Part shown: positions 24,320 through 31,702 of the stretch, piece by piece
How the letters are laid out: every line of letters begins with the position of its first letter
Position numbering within the stretch: the first letter of the stretch is position 1
NCBI RefSeq assembly: GCF_050389775.1
Contig: NZ_CP177144.1
Span: 868,001 to 932,000, forward strand
Source: Marinibacterium sp050389775
Lineage (GTDB): Bacteria > Pseudomonadota > Alphaproteobacteria > Rhodobacterales > Rhodobacteraceae
DNA length: 64,000 nt
Direction of reading: 5' to 3'
The notes under the pieces: generated by a model
The model's input: only the letters and a program-made list of their open reading frames with translations
The model's database searches: none
Told to the model about the DNA's origin: nothing
Translations under genes and position numbers: made by a program

Positions 24320-25186
24320 TCAGCTTTCGCGGGCAATAACGAAGCGGGCGGCCTGTCGCAAGCAATCGGCACCGGCCCCGTAGGAGGACAGCGCGTCGCA
24401 GGCCCGGTCGATCAGCTCTTCCGCCCGGGTACGGGCGGCCTCGCGGCCCAGGAGCGACACGAAGGTGGCCTTGCCGGCCTCGGCATCCTTGCGCAGGCGC
24501 TTGCCGGTCTTGGCCGCGTCGCCCTCGACATCAAGGATATCGTCATGGATCTGAAAGGCCAGCCCCAGCGCATCGGCATAGGCGCGCAGCGGTGCGGGAT
24601 CGGCCCCGGCCAGGCGCGGGCCGGCCATGGCGGCCCAGCCGAACAGCGCGCCGGTCTTGCCGGCCTGCAAGGCGCTGATCTGCTCCAGGTTCAGCGGGGT
24701 CTCGGCGGTTTCGGCGGCAATATCAAGCGCCTGGCCCAGGACCATGCCCCGGGCTCCGGCCGCGCGGGCCAGGGTCAGCGACAGCTCGGCCCGGATGTCG
24801 GCCGGGCCGGCATCGGCATGGCCGGCCAGTTCAAAGGCCAGGGCCTGCAGCGCGTCGCCGGCCAGGATGGCCGTGGCCTCGTCCCATTTGACGTGCACGG
24901 TGGGCTGGCCCCGGCGCAGGTCGTCGTCATCCATCGCGGGCAGGTCGTCATGGACCAGCGAATAGGCATGCATGGCCTCGATCGCCGCAGCCGGCCAGAT
25001 CGCCCGGTCGGGCGCGACATCATGCAGCCGGGCGCCTTCGAGCACCAGGAAACCGCGCAGGGCCTTGCCGCCCCGGGTGGCCCAGTGCATGGCCCGGGTG
25101 ACGGGCAGGTCATCCAGCCCGGACAGAACGTCATCCAGATGCGCCGCGATGGCGCGGGCATCGGCCTGCAGCCGCTCGGTAAACAT
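24320..25186 (-). CDS. ispA: Farnesyl diphosphate synthase (polyprenyl synthetase)
   Basis: A 288-residue short-chain prenyltransferase. The first aspartate-rich motif is DDLPAMDDDDLRRG and the second FQIHDDILD, with GGKALRGFLV and AGDALQALAFE between. It makes farnesyl (or geranyl) diphosphate from IPP and DMAPP for quinones, carotenoids and undecaprenyl carriers. Its ATG is three bases after the xseB stop codon (TAG GGC ATG), so translation is probably coupled. Position directly before dxs supports an isoprenoid operon. Confidence 0.96.
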   Translation of the reverse strand: MFTERLQADARAIAAHLDDVLSGLDDLPVTRAMHWATRGGKALRGFLVLEGARLHDVAPDRAIWPAAAIEAMHAYSLVHDDLPAMDDDDLRRGQPTVHVKWDEATAILAGDALQALAFELAGHADAGPADIRAELSLTLARAAGARGMVLGQALDIAAETAETPLNLEQISALQAGKTGALFGWAAMAGPRLAGADPAPLRAYADALGLAFQIHDDILDVEGDAAKTGKRLRKDAEAGKATFVSLLGREAARTRAEELIDRACDALSSYGAGADCLRQAARFVIARES

Positions 25187-25189
25187 GCC

Positions 25190-25432
25190 CTACTGGCCGT
25201 CGACCGGTTTCAGCCCCACGGGCGTGCCATCGGCGTCGGTGGTGATTGCGGCGACTTTTTCCTCGGCGCTCTTCAGCAGGGTCTCGCAGCGTTTCTTCAG
25301 ATGCGCGCCGCGCTCGTAAAGCGCGATCGAGGCTTCCAGGGCCACGTCGCCGCGTTCCAGCTGCTGGACCACGCCGTCCAGTTCCTTCATCGCTTCCTCG
25401 AAGCTCATCTCGTCGACGGGTGTGTCGGTCAT
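25190..25432 (-). CDS. xseB: Exodeoxyribonuclease VII small subunit
   Basis: An 80-residue protein with the XseB core SFEEAMKELDGVVQQLERGDVALEASIALYERG, which I give only by its ends: SFEEAMKELD and ASIALYERG. It forms the coiled-coil partner of XseA in the single-strand exonuclease. The start overlaps the end of the histone-deacetylase-like gene by four bases (ATGA). The large subunit xseA is not in the window. Confidence 0.95.
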   Translation of the reverse strand: MTDTPVDEMSFEEAMKELDGVVQQLERGDVALEASIALYERGAHLKKRCETLLKSAEEKVAAITTDADGTPVGLKPVDGQ

Positions 25433-26355
25433 CCTGCGGCCTTCATCAGTTCTTCCACATGCGCCTTTGCCGAGGCGGCCAGGGCCTGCAGGTCGTAGCC
25501 GCCTTCAAGGCACGACACAATGCGTCCGCCGCAGGTCTCGGCGGCAATCGCGCAAAGTTGGGCCGTGAGCCAGCGGAAATCCTCTTCGTCCCAGTCGAGA
25601 TTGGCCAGCGGATCGGCGGCATGGGCGTCGAAGCCGGCCGAGACCAGGATCAGCTCGGGGCGGAAGGACCGCAGGCGGGGGAAGGCCTGGCCGGTATAGG
25701 CCGCACGCATGTCGGCCCCGTTCGAGCCCGGGGCAAGGGGCAGGTTCAGCACGTTGCCATGGGCCCCGGTTTCGGCCGGCGTCCCGGTTCCGGGAAAGAG
25801 CGGCATCTGCTGGGATGTGATCACAAGCGCGCGATGCTCGTCCCACAGCAGGTCCTGGGTGCCGTTGCCATGGTGGACATCGAAATCGACAATGGCCACG
25901 CGGGACAGCCCATGGTGATCCAACGCATGCTTTGCGGCGATGGCGACCGACCCGAAGATGCAAAAGCCCATGGCCGTAGCGGTTTCGGCATGGTGACCGG
26001 GCGGGCGCACGGCGGCAAAGGCATTGGGTGCCTCGCCGCCCAGCACCATGTCGACGCCCCGGATCGCCGCGCCGACACAGCGATAGGCGGCGTTCAGCGA
26101 ACCCGGCGACAGGTAGGTGTCGCCATCGACCTGGGTGATGCCCTCGGCGGGCAGGGCGGATTTCATCCCGGCGACATAAGACGCCGGGTGACAGCGCAGG
26201 ATGTCGTCATCGGCCGCCAGCGGCGCGGTGACGCGGGCCAGGTCCAGCGGTTCGAGCGCATGCAGCACATGTTCCAGCCGGGCCACCCGTTCTGGATGGC
26301 CGTCGGGCGTGACATGGGTCAGGCAATCGGCATGGGTGATCAGGGCGGTTGTCAT
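25429..26355 (-). CDS. Histone deacetylase family protein (acetoin utilisation/acetylpolyamine amidohydrolase type)
   Basis: A 308-residue zinc deacetylase of the arginase/deacetylase fold. The signature residues are VRPPGHHAE (catalytic His pair), the zinc ligands in VDFDVHHGNGTQDLLW, and SAGFDAHAADPLANL and LEGGYDL near the end. Bacterial members remove acetyl groups from polyamines or proteins; the substrate cannot be told from sequence. It is the first gene of the HDAC-xseB-ispA-dxs unit, so the operon promoter should lie in 26356-26586, where a paired inverted repeat occurs. Confidence 0.93.
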   Translation of the reverse strand: MTTALITHADCLTHVTPDGHPERVARLEHVLHALEPLDLARVTAPLAADDDILRCHPASYVAGMKSALPAEGITQVDGDTYLSPGSLNAAYRCVGAAIRGVDMVLGGEAPNAFAAVRPPGHHAETATAMGFCIFGSVAIAAKHALDHHGLSRVAIVDFDVHHGNGTQDLLWDEHRALVITSQQMPLFPGTGTPAETGAHGNVLNLPLAPGSNGADMRAAYTGQAFPRLRSFRPELILVSAGFDAHAADPLANLDWDEEDFRWLTAQLCAIAAETCGGRIVSCLEGGYDLQALAASAKAHVEELMKAAG

Positions 26356-26420
26356 GCCCCCACGCTAGCAACCCGTTTGCCGTCGCACAACATGCGCGCG
26401 GCCGGGCCCGGGGCGCAGCG

Positions 26421-26513
26421 CCCTGTCTTCTTCTTGGCTGAAGTACCCTATACCGGCCTCTCCGCCCGTGATGGCGGTTGAGTAGAGGTACTTGGGCCAA
26501 GAAGAAGCAGCAG
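26421..26513. repeat. Inverted pair of a dispersed intergenic repeat
   Basis: Two copies of a GTACTT..GCCAAGAAGAAG element face each other: a minus-strand copy at about 26421-26452 (reads GGGTACTTCAGCCAAGAAG) and a plus-strand copy at 26480-26513 (GGTACTTGGGCCAAGAAG, then AAGCAGCAGG). They lie between the HDAC-like gene and petR. The same AAGAAG(C)AGCAG ending recurs at 34365-34393 and 42181-42244, so this is one repeat family. Confidence 0.6.
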
Positions 26514-26586
26514 GTCCGGGCCCTTGCCCGGCGGCTGGCCCGGCGGCACCGGGGTCAGTCCGGATTGGTCAGGCGTGGGCCGGCAT

Positions 26587-27288
26587 TCAATCGGGGGCCA
26601 GCATGTAGCCCGCACCGCGCACGGTCTGCAGGTAGCGCGGCTGTTTCGGATCGCTTTCGATCTTGCGGCGCAGGCGGGTGATCTGCACATCCACCGCGCG
26701 TTCCTGGGCCTGGCCCCGGTCGCGGCCCAGGTCCTCGACCAGGCGCGTGCGGCTGACCGGCTCGCCCGGGCAGGACGAGAAGATGCGCATCAGCTGGCTT
26801 TCGGTGGCCGTCAGGCGCACCGGCTGGTCGCCCTGCCACATCTCGCCCTTCTCGATGTCATAGCGGATCGGGCCCAGGTGCAGGATCTTGGGCGTGGCCA
26901 CCTCGGTCGGGGCCTCGGGCATGCGCCGCAGGATGGCATTGATCCGCAGCAGCAGTTCCTTGGGCTCGAAGGGCTTGGACAGGTAATCGTCGGCCCCCGC
27001 TTCCAGCCCCTGGATCCGGTGTTCGGTATCGCCCTTGGCCGTCAGCAGCAGGATCGGCGTGTTCGAGGTCTGGCGCAGGGCGGCCGTCAGGGTGATGCCG
27101 TCTTCGCCCGGCATCATGACGTCCATCACGATCAGGTCGAAATCCAGCCCCGACAGCACCCGCCGGGCGTGCGCCGCATCGCGGGCCGCCGTGACCAGGA
27201 AACCGTGTCGCATCAGGAACTTCTTCAGAAGTTCCCGGATCCGCTCGTCATCGTCGACGATCAGCAGATGGGCGTCGAGTTCGCTCAT
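26587..27288 (-). CDS. petR: OmpR-family response regulator, PetR type
   Basis: A 233-residue two-component regulator. The receiver opens LLIVDDDERIRELL, has the phosphorylated Asp in IVMDVMMPGEDG and the Lys in YLSKPF; the C-terminal winged helix has RLTATESQLMRIF and VDVQITRLRRKIE. In Rhodobacter capsulatus, petR with petP lies near the bc1 genes and is needed for growth. Here it is six bases behind a MarR gene, as in petPR, but about 18 kb from petABC. The gene symbol rests on this arrangement and family resemblance; no sensor kinase is adjacent. Confidence 0.88.
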   Translation of the reverse strand: MSELDAHLLIVDDDERIRELLKKFLMRHGFLVTAARDAAHARRVLSGLDFDLIVMDVMMPGEDGITLTAALRQTSNTPILLLTAKGDTEHRIQGLEAGADDYLSKPFEPKELLLRINAILRRMPEAPTEVATPKILHLGPIRYDIEKGEMWQGDQPVRLTATESQLMRIFSSCPGEPVSRTRLVEDLGRDRGQAQERAVDVQITRLRRKIESDPKQPRYLQTVRGAGYMLAPD

Positions 27289-27294
27289 GTCACC

Positions 27295-27807
27295 TCAGCC
27301 GGACTTGTCCTTCAGACGTTTATAGGCGCGGCGCATATCCACGTCCATCATCGCTTCCAGCACCTTGCGGAAGCCGGCCACCGCCTCGGGTCCGGCATCC
27401 TTGTAGGCCGCCCGCATCCGCGCCCGCTGGGCATCGGACAGCTGCTGTTCCAGGGCCGATCCGGCCGCCGTCAGGAACAGGTGGCGTTCGCGCTTGTCGT
27501 GGGCGCCGACCCGGCTTTCGACCAGCCCGTCGTCGATCAGCGTGCGCAGCACCCGGTTGAGCGACTGCTTGGTCACGCCCAGGATGCGCAGCAGGTTGTT
27601 GACCGTCGTGCCCGGCGCGCGATTGATGAAATGGATCGCCCGGTGGTGGGCCCGGCCATAGCCCTGTTCGGCCAGGATCCGGTCGGGATCGGCGGTGAAC
27701 CCGCGGTAGGCGAAGAACATCGCTTCGATACCCTGCCGCAATTGTTCGTCGGTCAGGAACAGCAGGGTTTCCCCGCTGACCCCCTGAGGCATGCGTCCAT
27801 CGGCCAT
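27295..27807 (-). CDS. petP: MarR family regulator, PetP type
   Basis: A 170-residue winged-helix protein with the MarR pattern: VNNLLRILGVTKQSLNRVL (recognition helix), then DGLVESRVGAHDKRERHLFLT (wing). It precedes petR by six bases, an arrangement named petPR in Rhodobacter. AGGGG stands before the ATG. Its promoter at 27837-27865 contains a perfect palindrome exactly in the -35/-10 spacer, which suggests self-repression. Ligand and regulon are not evident from sequence. Confidence 0.87.
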   Translation of the reverse strand: MADGRMPQGVSGETLLFLTDEQLRQGIEAMFFAYRGFTADPDRILAEQGYGRAHHRAIHFINRAPGTTVNNLLRILGVTKQSLNRVLRTLIDDGLVESRVGAHDKRERHLFLTAAGSALEQQLSDAQRARMRAAYKDAGPEAVAGFRKVLEAMMDVDMRRAYKRLKDKSG

Positions 27808-27836
27808 GACATCCCCTCTTCGCCTGTCTTTTGAGC

Positions 27837-27865
27837 TTTATATGTCAGCCTTGTTGACATTCCAA
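27837..27865 (-). promoter_or_regulatory. petP promoter with operator-like palindrome in the spacer
   Basis: On the minus strand TTGGAA (27860-27865) and TATAAA (27837-27842) are exactly 17 bases apart. The spacer itself is TGTCA-N7-TGACA (27843-27859), part of the perfect palindrome ATGTCA-N7-TGACAT. MarR proteins usually bind such repeats and block polymerase. On the plus strand TTGACA at 27854-27859 could be a -35 for ilvE, with TAACGA 17 bases later, so one operator might touch both promoters. Confidence 0.65.
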
Positions 27866-27963
27866 GAGTGAAGCGGTAACGAATCGCGTCCTTGGCGCAA
27901 CATTATGTCCGATGCGGCCTCAAGGTTTGAAATTTTCGTAAAAGCATGAGGGGAGTGAATCTC

Positions 27964-28830
27964 ATGGCAGGATATGACGATCGCGACGGCCTGATCTGGA
28001 TGGACGGCAAACTGGTGAACTGGCGGGACGCGAATGTACACATTCTGACCCATGCGCTTCACTACGCCTCGTCGGTCTTTGAAGGCGAACGCTGCTACAG
28101 CGGCAAGATCTTCAAGGGGCGGGCGCATTCCGAGCGCCTGCGCAACTCGGCGCAATTGCTGGATTTCGAGATCCCCTACACGGTCGATGAAATCGAGGCG
28201 GCCAAATATGCCATGCTCGAGGCCAACGGCTGGAGCGATGCCTATGTGCGGGCCGTGGCCTGGCGCGGCGCGGGCGAGGACATGGGGGTGTCGGCCGCCC
28301 GCAACCCCGTGCGACTGGCCATCGCCGGCTGGGAATGGGGCAATTACTATGGCGATGCCAAGTTCAAGGGCGCCAAGCTGGACATTTCCAAGTGGAAACG
28401 GCCGTCGCCCGAGACGATTCCGGTCCATGCCAAGGCCGCCGGCCTCTACATGATCTGCACGATGTCCAAGCACGCGGCCGAGGCCAAGGGCTGTTCGGAT
28501 GCGCTGTTCATGGATTACCGGGGCTACGTGGCCGAGGCGACGGGGGCCAACATCTTCTTCGTCAAGGATGGCGAGGTGCATACGCCCGACGCCGATTGCT
28601 TCCTCAATGGCATCACCCGGCAGACCGTCATCGGCATGCTGAAGGACAAGCAGATCAAGGTGCACGAGCGCCGGATCGAGCCGGGCGAGATGGAAAGCTT
28701 CGAGCAATGCTGGCTGACCGGCACCGCGGCCGAAGTCACGCCGGTGGGCCAGATCGGCGATTACAATTTCGAGGTCGGCGCGCTGACCCGCGACATCTCG
28801 GACAGCTATGAAAAGCTGGTGCGGGCCTGA
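27964..28830 (+). CDS. ilvE: Branched-chain amino-acid aminotransferase
   Basis: A 288-residue fold-type IV PLP enzyme that interconverts leucine, isoleucine and valine with their 2-oxo acids. Motifs seen: HILTHALHYASSVFEGER at the start, the PLP lysine in VHAKAAGLY, and GYVAEATGANIFFV. ATG 27964 is used because AGGGGAG precedes it at the right distance; an in-frame ATG at 27946 has no site. It diverges from petP-petR and ends at a strong terminator facing ohr. Confidence 0.95.
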   Translation: MAGYDDRDGLIWMDGKLVNWRDANVHILTHALHYASSVFEGERCYSGKIFKGRAHSERLRNSAQLLDFEIPYTVDEIEAAKYAMLEANGWSDAYVRAVAWRGAGEDMGVSAARNPVRLAIAGWEWGNYYGDAKFKGAKLDISKWKRPSPETIPVHAKAAGLYMICTMSKHAAEAKGCSDALFMDYRGYVAEATGANIFFVKDGEVHTPDADCFLNGITRQTVIGMLKDKQIKVHERRIEPGEMESFEQCWLTGTAAEVTPVGQIGDYNFEVGALTRDISDSYEKLVRA

Positions 28831-28872
28831 GGGGCTGCGTAGGGCGGGCCTTGGCCCGCCGCCGGTTCAGGG

Positions 28873-28899
28873 AAGGGCGCAGGGATCACCTGCGCCCTT
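28873..28899. terminator. Bidirectional terminator between ilvE and ohr
   Basis: Perfect 11-bp stem AAGGGCGCAGG / CCTGCGCCCTT around a GATCA loop, followed by TTCG on the plus strand. It ends eight bases before the ohr stop codon and 43 bases after ilvE, so it can serve both convergent genes. A second smaller hairpin (GGCGGGCC / GGCCCGCC) lies just before it. Confidence 0.85.
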
Positions 28900-28906
28900 T
28901 CGCGTT

Positions 28907-29335
28907 TCAGGCCACAGTGGTGGTCACGTCGATATTGCCCTTCACGGCGTTGGAATAGGGGCAGATCTTGTGGCCGGCCTCGGCGATCTTCTCGGCTTCG
29001 GCCTTGTCCAGCCCGGGCATCGTGACCTTCAGCGCGACGGTCAGGCCAAAGCCGCCATCGGGGCGCGGGCCGATGCCCACGGTGGCGTCGACGCTTGTGT
29101 CGGCCGGCACCTTGGCCAGGCTGTCGTCCTGGGTCGTCGCGAATTTCATGGCGCCGATGTAGCAGGCCGCGTAGCCGGCGGCGAAGAGCTGCTCGGGGTT
29201 GTTGCCCTTGCCGTCGCCGCCCATTTCCGTCGGCGGGGCCAGCTTGACCTCGAAATCGCCGGTGGCGGTGCGGGCGGTGCCGTCGCGGCCGCCGGTGGCC
29301 GTTGCGGTGGTGGTGTAGACCGGATCGATGGACAT
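28907..29335 (-). CDS. ohr: Organic hydroperoxide resistance protein Ohr
   Basis: A 142-residue OsmC-fold thiol peroxidase of normal Ohr length. The peroxidatic cysteine is in AAGYAACYIGAMKF and the resolving cysteine in HKICPYSNAVKGNI; the N-terminus YTTTATATGGRDGTA is typical. It reduces organic hydroperoxides with lipoylated partners. AAAGGGAGA precedes ATG 29335. It diverges from a MarR gene with the OhrR cysteine motif, and operators lie in the shared upstream region. Confidence 0.96.
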   Translation of the reverse strand: MSIDPVYTTTATATGGRDGTARTATGDFEVKLAPPTEMGGDGKGNNPEQLFAAGYAACYIGAMKFATTQDDSLAKVPADTSVDATVGIGPRPDGGFGLTVALKVTMPGLDKAEAEKIAEAGHKICPYSNAVKGNIDVTTTVA

Positions 29336-29358
29336 GGGGTGTCTCCCTTTATGAATGT

Positions 29359-29383
29359 CGTGCACGATTAGATCGTGCACGAC
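29359..29383. promoter_or_regulatory. OhrR operator, two copies of TCGTGCACGA
   Basis: Perfect inverted repeat TCGTGCACGAT-TAG-ATCGTGCACGA, 24 bases upstream of the ohr start. Each arm is itself the palindrome TCGTGCACGA, so two regulator dimers could bind side by side. A likely binding site for OhrR, whose oxidation by peroxide releases ohr. The exact -10/-35 of ohr is not clear, but the sites sit where they would overlap it. Confidence 0.8.
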
Positions 29384-29441
29384 TAATCTGGGGCCAGTCC
29401 GCTGTCGTTTCAACCGCCGGGGCGGTTGTCGGACAGATAAA

Positions 29442-29451
29442 TCGTGCGCGA
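29442..29451. promoter_or_regulatory. Third OhrR-type site near ohrR
   Basis: TCGTGCGCGA differs by one base from the two TCGTGCACGA sites and lies 42 bases before the ohrR start, next to GATAAA, which may be its -10. Suggests that OhrR represses its own gene as well. Confidence 0.55.
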
Positions 29452-29493
29452 CCCATCTTGCGCGCCTGTCGCTGCGCACCCTATCTTGCGCCC

Positions 29494-29991
29494 ATGTCGC
29501 AGACACCCCAAACGCCACCCCAGCCCGCCGACGGCAGCGCGGCCACCGTGCCGGCGCCCGATCCGCGCATGACCACGCGCGACATGATCTGTTTCGCGCT
29601 CTATTCGGCCAGCCATGCGATGACGCGATTCTACCGGCCGTTGCTGGACGAGATGGGCCTGACCTATCCGCAATTCCTCGTGCTGGTCGAACTCTGGGCC
29701 GAGGACGGCCAGAGCCTGTCGCGGCTGGGCGAGGCGCTGGCGCTGGAATCCAACACGCTGACGCCGCTGATCCGGCGGATGGGTGAGGCGGGGCTGGTGA
29801 CCAAGCGGCGCGACGAGCTCGACGAGCGGATGGTGCGCATTCACCTGACCGACCGGGGCCGGGCGTTGCAGGGCGAGGCCGACCGGATCACGGCCTGTGT
29901 CTTCGAGGCGACGGGGCTGGACCTGGCCGAGCTGGTCGACCTGCGCGAAAAGGTCACCCGCCTGCGCGACCGGCTGCGCGACCTGGACTGA
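29494..29991 (+). CDS. ohrR: MarR-family organic peroxide sensor OhrR
   Basis: A 165-residue MarR protein. Cys33 lies in the OhrR signature DMICFALYSA, the peroxide-reactive cysteine; FYRPLLDEMGLTYPQFLVL and the winged helix (SNTLTPLIRRM.EAGLV.RRRDELDERMV, in pieces) complete the family pattern. It differs from the petP protein, which lacks this Cys. The N-terminal ~25 residues are a Pro/Ala-rich extension. It diverges from ohr across palindromic operators, so both genes are expected to be derepressed by organic hydroperoxides. Confidence 0.95.
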   Translation: MSQTPQTPPQPADGSAATVPAPDPRMTTRDMICFALYSASHAMTRFYRPLLDEMGLTYPQFLVLVELWAEDGQSLSRLGEALALESNTLTPLIRRMGEAGLVTKRRDELDERMVRIHLTDRGRALQGEADRITACVFEATGLDLAELVDLREKVTRLRDRLRDLD

Positions 29992-30097
29992 GACCACCCG
30001 GGCCCCGGTCCCTGGCCGGGAAGGAACAGCCGTAGACTGGCCCCCTGGGCCGATTTCGGGACCGGCACTGGCCCCTGAACCGGCATTGACCCCGGCC

Positions 30098-30120
30098 AGG
30101 ATGGGTTGCCAACCCATCCT
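30098..30120. terminator. Hairpin between convergent ohrR and peptidase genes
   Basis: Perfect repeat AGGATGGGTT / AACCCATCCT with a GCC loop. It overlaps the last codon region of the minus-strand peptidase gene by two bases and lies 107 bases after ohrR. No long U-run, so this may be a transcription stop for ohrR or a repeated intergenic palindrome. Confidence 0.6.
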
Positions 30121-31117
30121 ACGACGTCCCGTCCGACGACACCGGCACCGAAACCGGCCCGGCGCCGAGCCAGCCGTGCACGAAGGCCAGCTTGTCGCGC
30201 ACGCCGTCGGTCAGCACGAAGGGATAGATGTCACCCAGCCCGATCGACCGGTTGATGTGGTTGACGCCCATGGCGTAATCGGCGCCCAGGGTGATGACCT
30301 TCTGGCCGTCCAGCTCGGCATAGGCGTCGTATCCCGCCGGCGCCTCGGCCGAAATCCAACCGGCGGCCACGGCGCAATCGATGATGTCGACCAGGTGCAG
30401 CAGGTGGGCCAGGGTCTCGGCCCAGTCCTCGTGCGGATGGGCGCTGGCATAGGGCGTGACATGGGCCGCGCCCCAGCCTTCGGGCGGGCCTGCGTCGTAA
30501 TGGCGGGCCAGGGCGGCGGCGTAATCGGCGGTTTCGTCGCCCATCAGGGCGCGGAAGGCCGGCAGGAAGTCGGGCGCATCGCACAGGCGCAGGAAGAGGA
30601 AATGCGCGATCTCGTGGCGGATGTGGCCGATCATCGTGCGCAGCTTCTCGCCCAGCTCTTCGCGCCGTTCCATCCGTTCCAGCACGTCGGCTTCGGTGAC
30701 GTTAATCGTGATCTCGCCGTCGCCATGGGCCATGACCACGTCGCGCGGCCCGTCGGACGTGACCTCGGACAGCATGCGGAACACGGGCAGCCGGCCGGTG
30801 TCGGCCGGGGTGAACCAGCCCCAGCGGCCCAGCTGGGCCAGCACCCGGCGCTTGGCGGTTTCCGATTTGGCCCAGTGCAGGCGGTTTTCGCCTTCCATCG
30901 TTTCGGGGATCACCCGGGTCATGGCGCAGGACCAGCAGAGCCCGCTGTCACCGGCCACCCAGTTGCAGCCGATCGCCGGGCGGTTGGTGCAATCGGCGCC
31001 CGCGGCGACAAAATCGCCGACGGCGATGTCGAAATGCAGGGGCTGGCCGCAGGCCAGGCAATCGGTGTTGGAAAAGTTCACTTCGCCCCCGCAGGAGGGG
31101 CAGGAGAAGATGCGCAT
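30119..31117 (-). CDS. Putative zinc-binding metallopeptidase with zinc-ribbon N-terminus (COG4307-like)
   Basis: A 332-residue protein. The N-terminus has two zinc-ribbon cysteine pairs (CPSCGG...CLACGQ, then CN...CWSC), and the middle has HEIAHF, an HExxH metalloprotease motif, with downstream His/Glu that could complete the metal site. This architecture is known from a conserved bacterial family of putative zinc peptidases; no substrate is known. No signal peptide, so likely cytoplasmic. Start is ATG 31117 (MRIFSCPSCGG); upstream in-frame sequence has no family features. The ribosome site is weak. Confidence 0.85.
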   Translation of the reverse strand: MRIFSCPSCGGEVNFSNTDCLACGQPLHFDIAVGDFVAAGADCTNRPAIGCNWVAGDSGLCWSCAMTRVIPETMEGENRLHWAKSETAKRRVLAQLGRWGWFTPADTGRLPVFRMLSEVTSDGPRDVVMAHGDGEITINVTEADVLERMERREELGEKLRTMIGHIRHEIAHFLFLRLCDAPDFLPAFRALMGDETADYAAALARHYDAGPPEGWGAAHVTPYASAHPHEDWAETLAHLLHLVDIIDCAVAAGWISAEAPAGYDAYAELDGQKVITLGADYAMGVNHINRSIGLGDIYPFVLTDGVRDKLAFVHGWLGAGPVSVPVSSDGTS

Positions 31118-31702
31118 CGGGGTCCGGACCTCATGAACCAGCGGGTCAATCAACGCATGATACACGCCGGGGTTCCCGGCGGGTGGGTTTTCGGGCGTGG
31201 GAATGCCGGGGCAGTGACGGGAGGGGGCGGTGTGGCGTGGTGGCGTCCGCGGGCTGGATGCTGGGGCGCAGGCGGGAGCGGCGGCATGGGCAGGGCGGCA
31301 CGCCTGGGCAGGGCGTATCGGTGCCTGGTCGGGCTTGCCGATGCCGAGACGCGTGCAGAGCGGCCTGGACGGGTGCAGCGGAGCGGTGTCGATCGCAAGG
31401 TGTCGCGACAATTGCCGGCTGCCGCGACTGGATCGCGATGTCGGGCAGGGCACAGCGGTGCCGGGCCGTGCGCAGCGGTGTTGCGGCGGGCGAGGCGTGC
31501 GGCGGGGGATGGTCCGGGCACGGGCCCCCTTGCCCGGGATCGGGTGGCGGGCTACCAATCGGGGCACAGGCCCGGCCCGGGCCTCCTCCCTCCGATCCGG
31601 GGAAGCAGCCGACCTGCGGGGCAGACGCGATGACATGTCCGCCCGCCGGGCCGCCGCAGAAGGAGGGGATGCGCTGACCGCCCGTAGCAGGAGCGTCACG
31701 AC
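31118..31702. other. Intergenic region between two divergent genes
   Basis: A 585-base, very GC-rich stretch between the divergent zinc peptidase and the DnaB-like gene. Frames crossing it have low-complexity Arg/Gly/Pro content. I see no tRNA, palindrome of note or homologous domain. Confidence 0.5.

Noticed and set aside
22001..25498. 1165-codon open frame on the plus strand
   Set aside because: Antisense to dxs, ispA and xseB, all with canonical motifs. Composition is Gly/Gln/Arg/His-rich as expected for an antisense frame.
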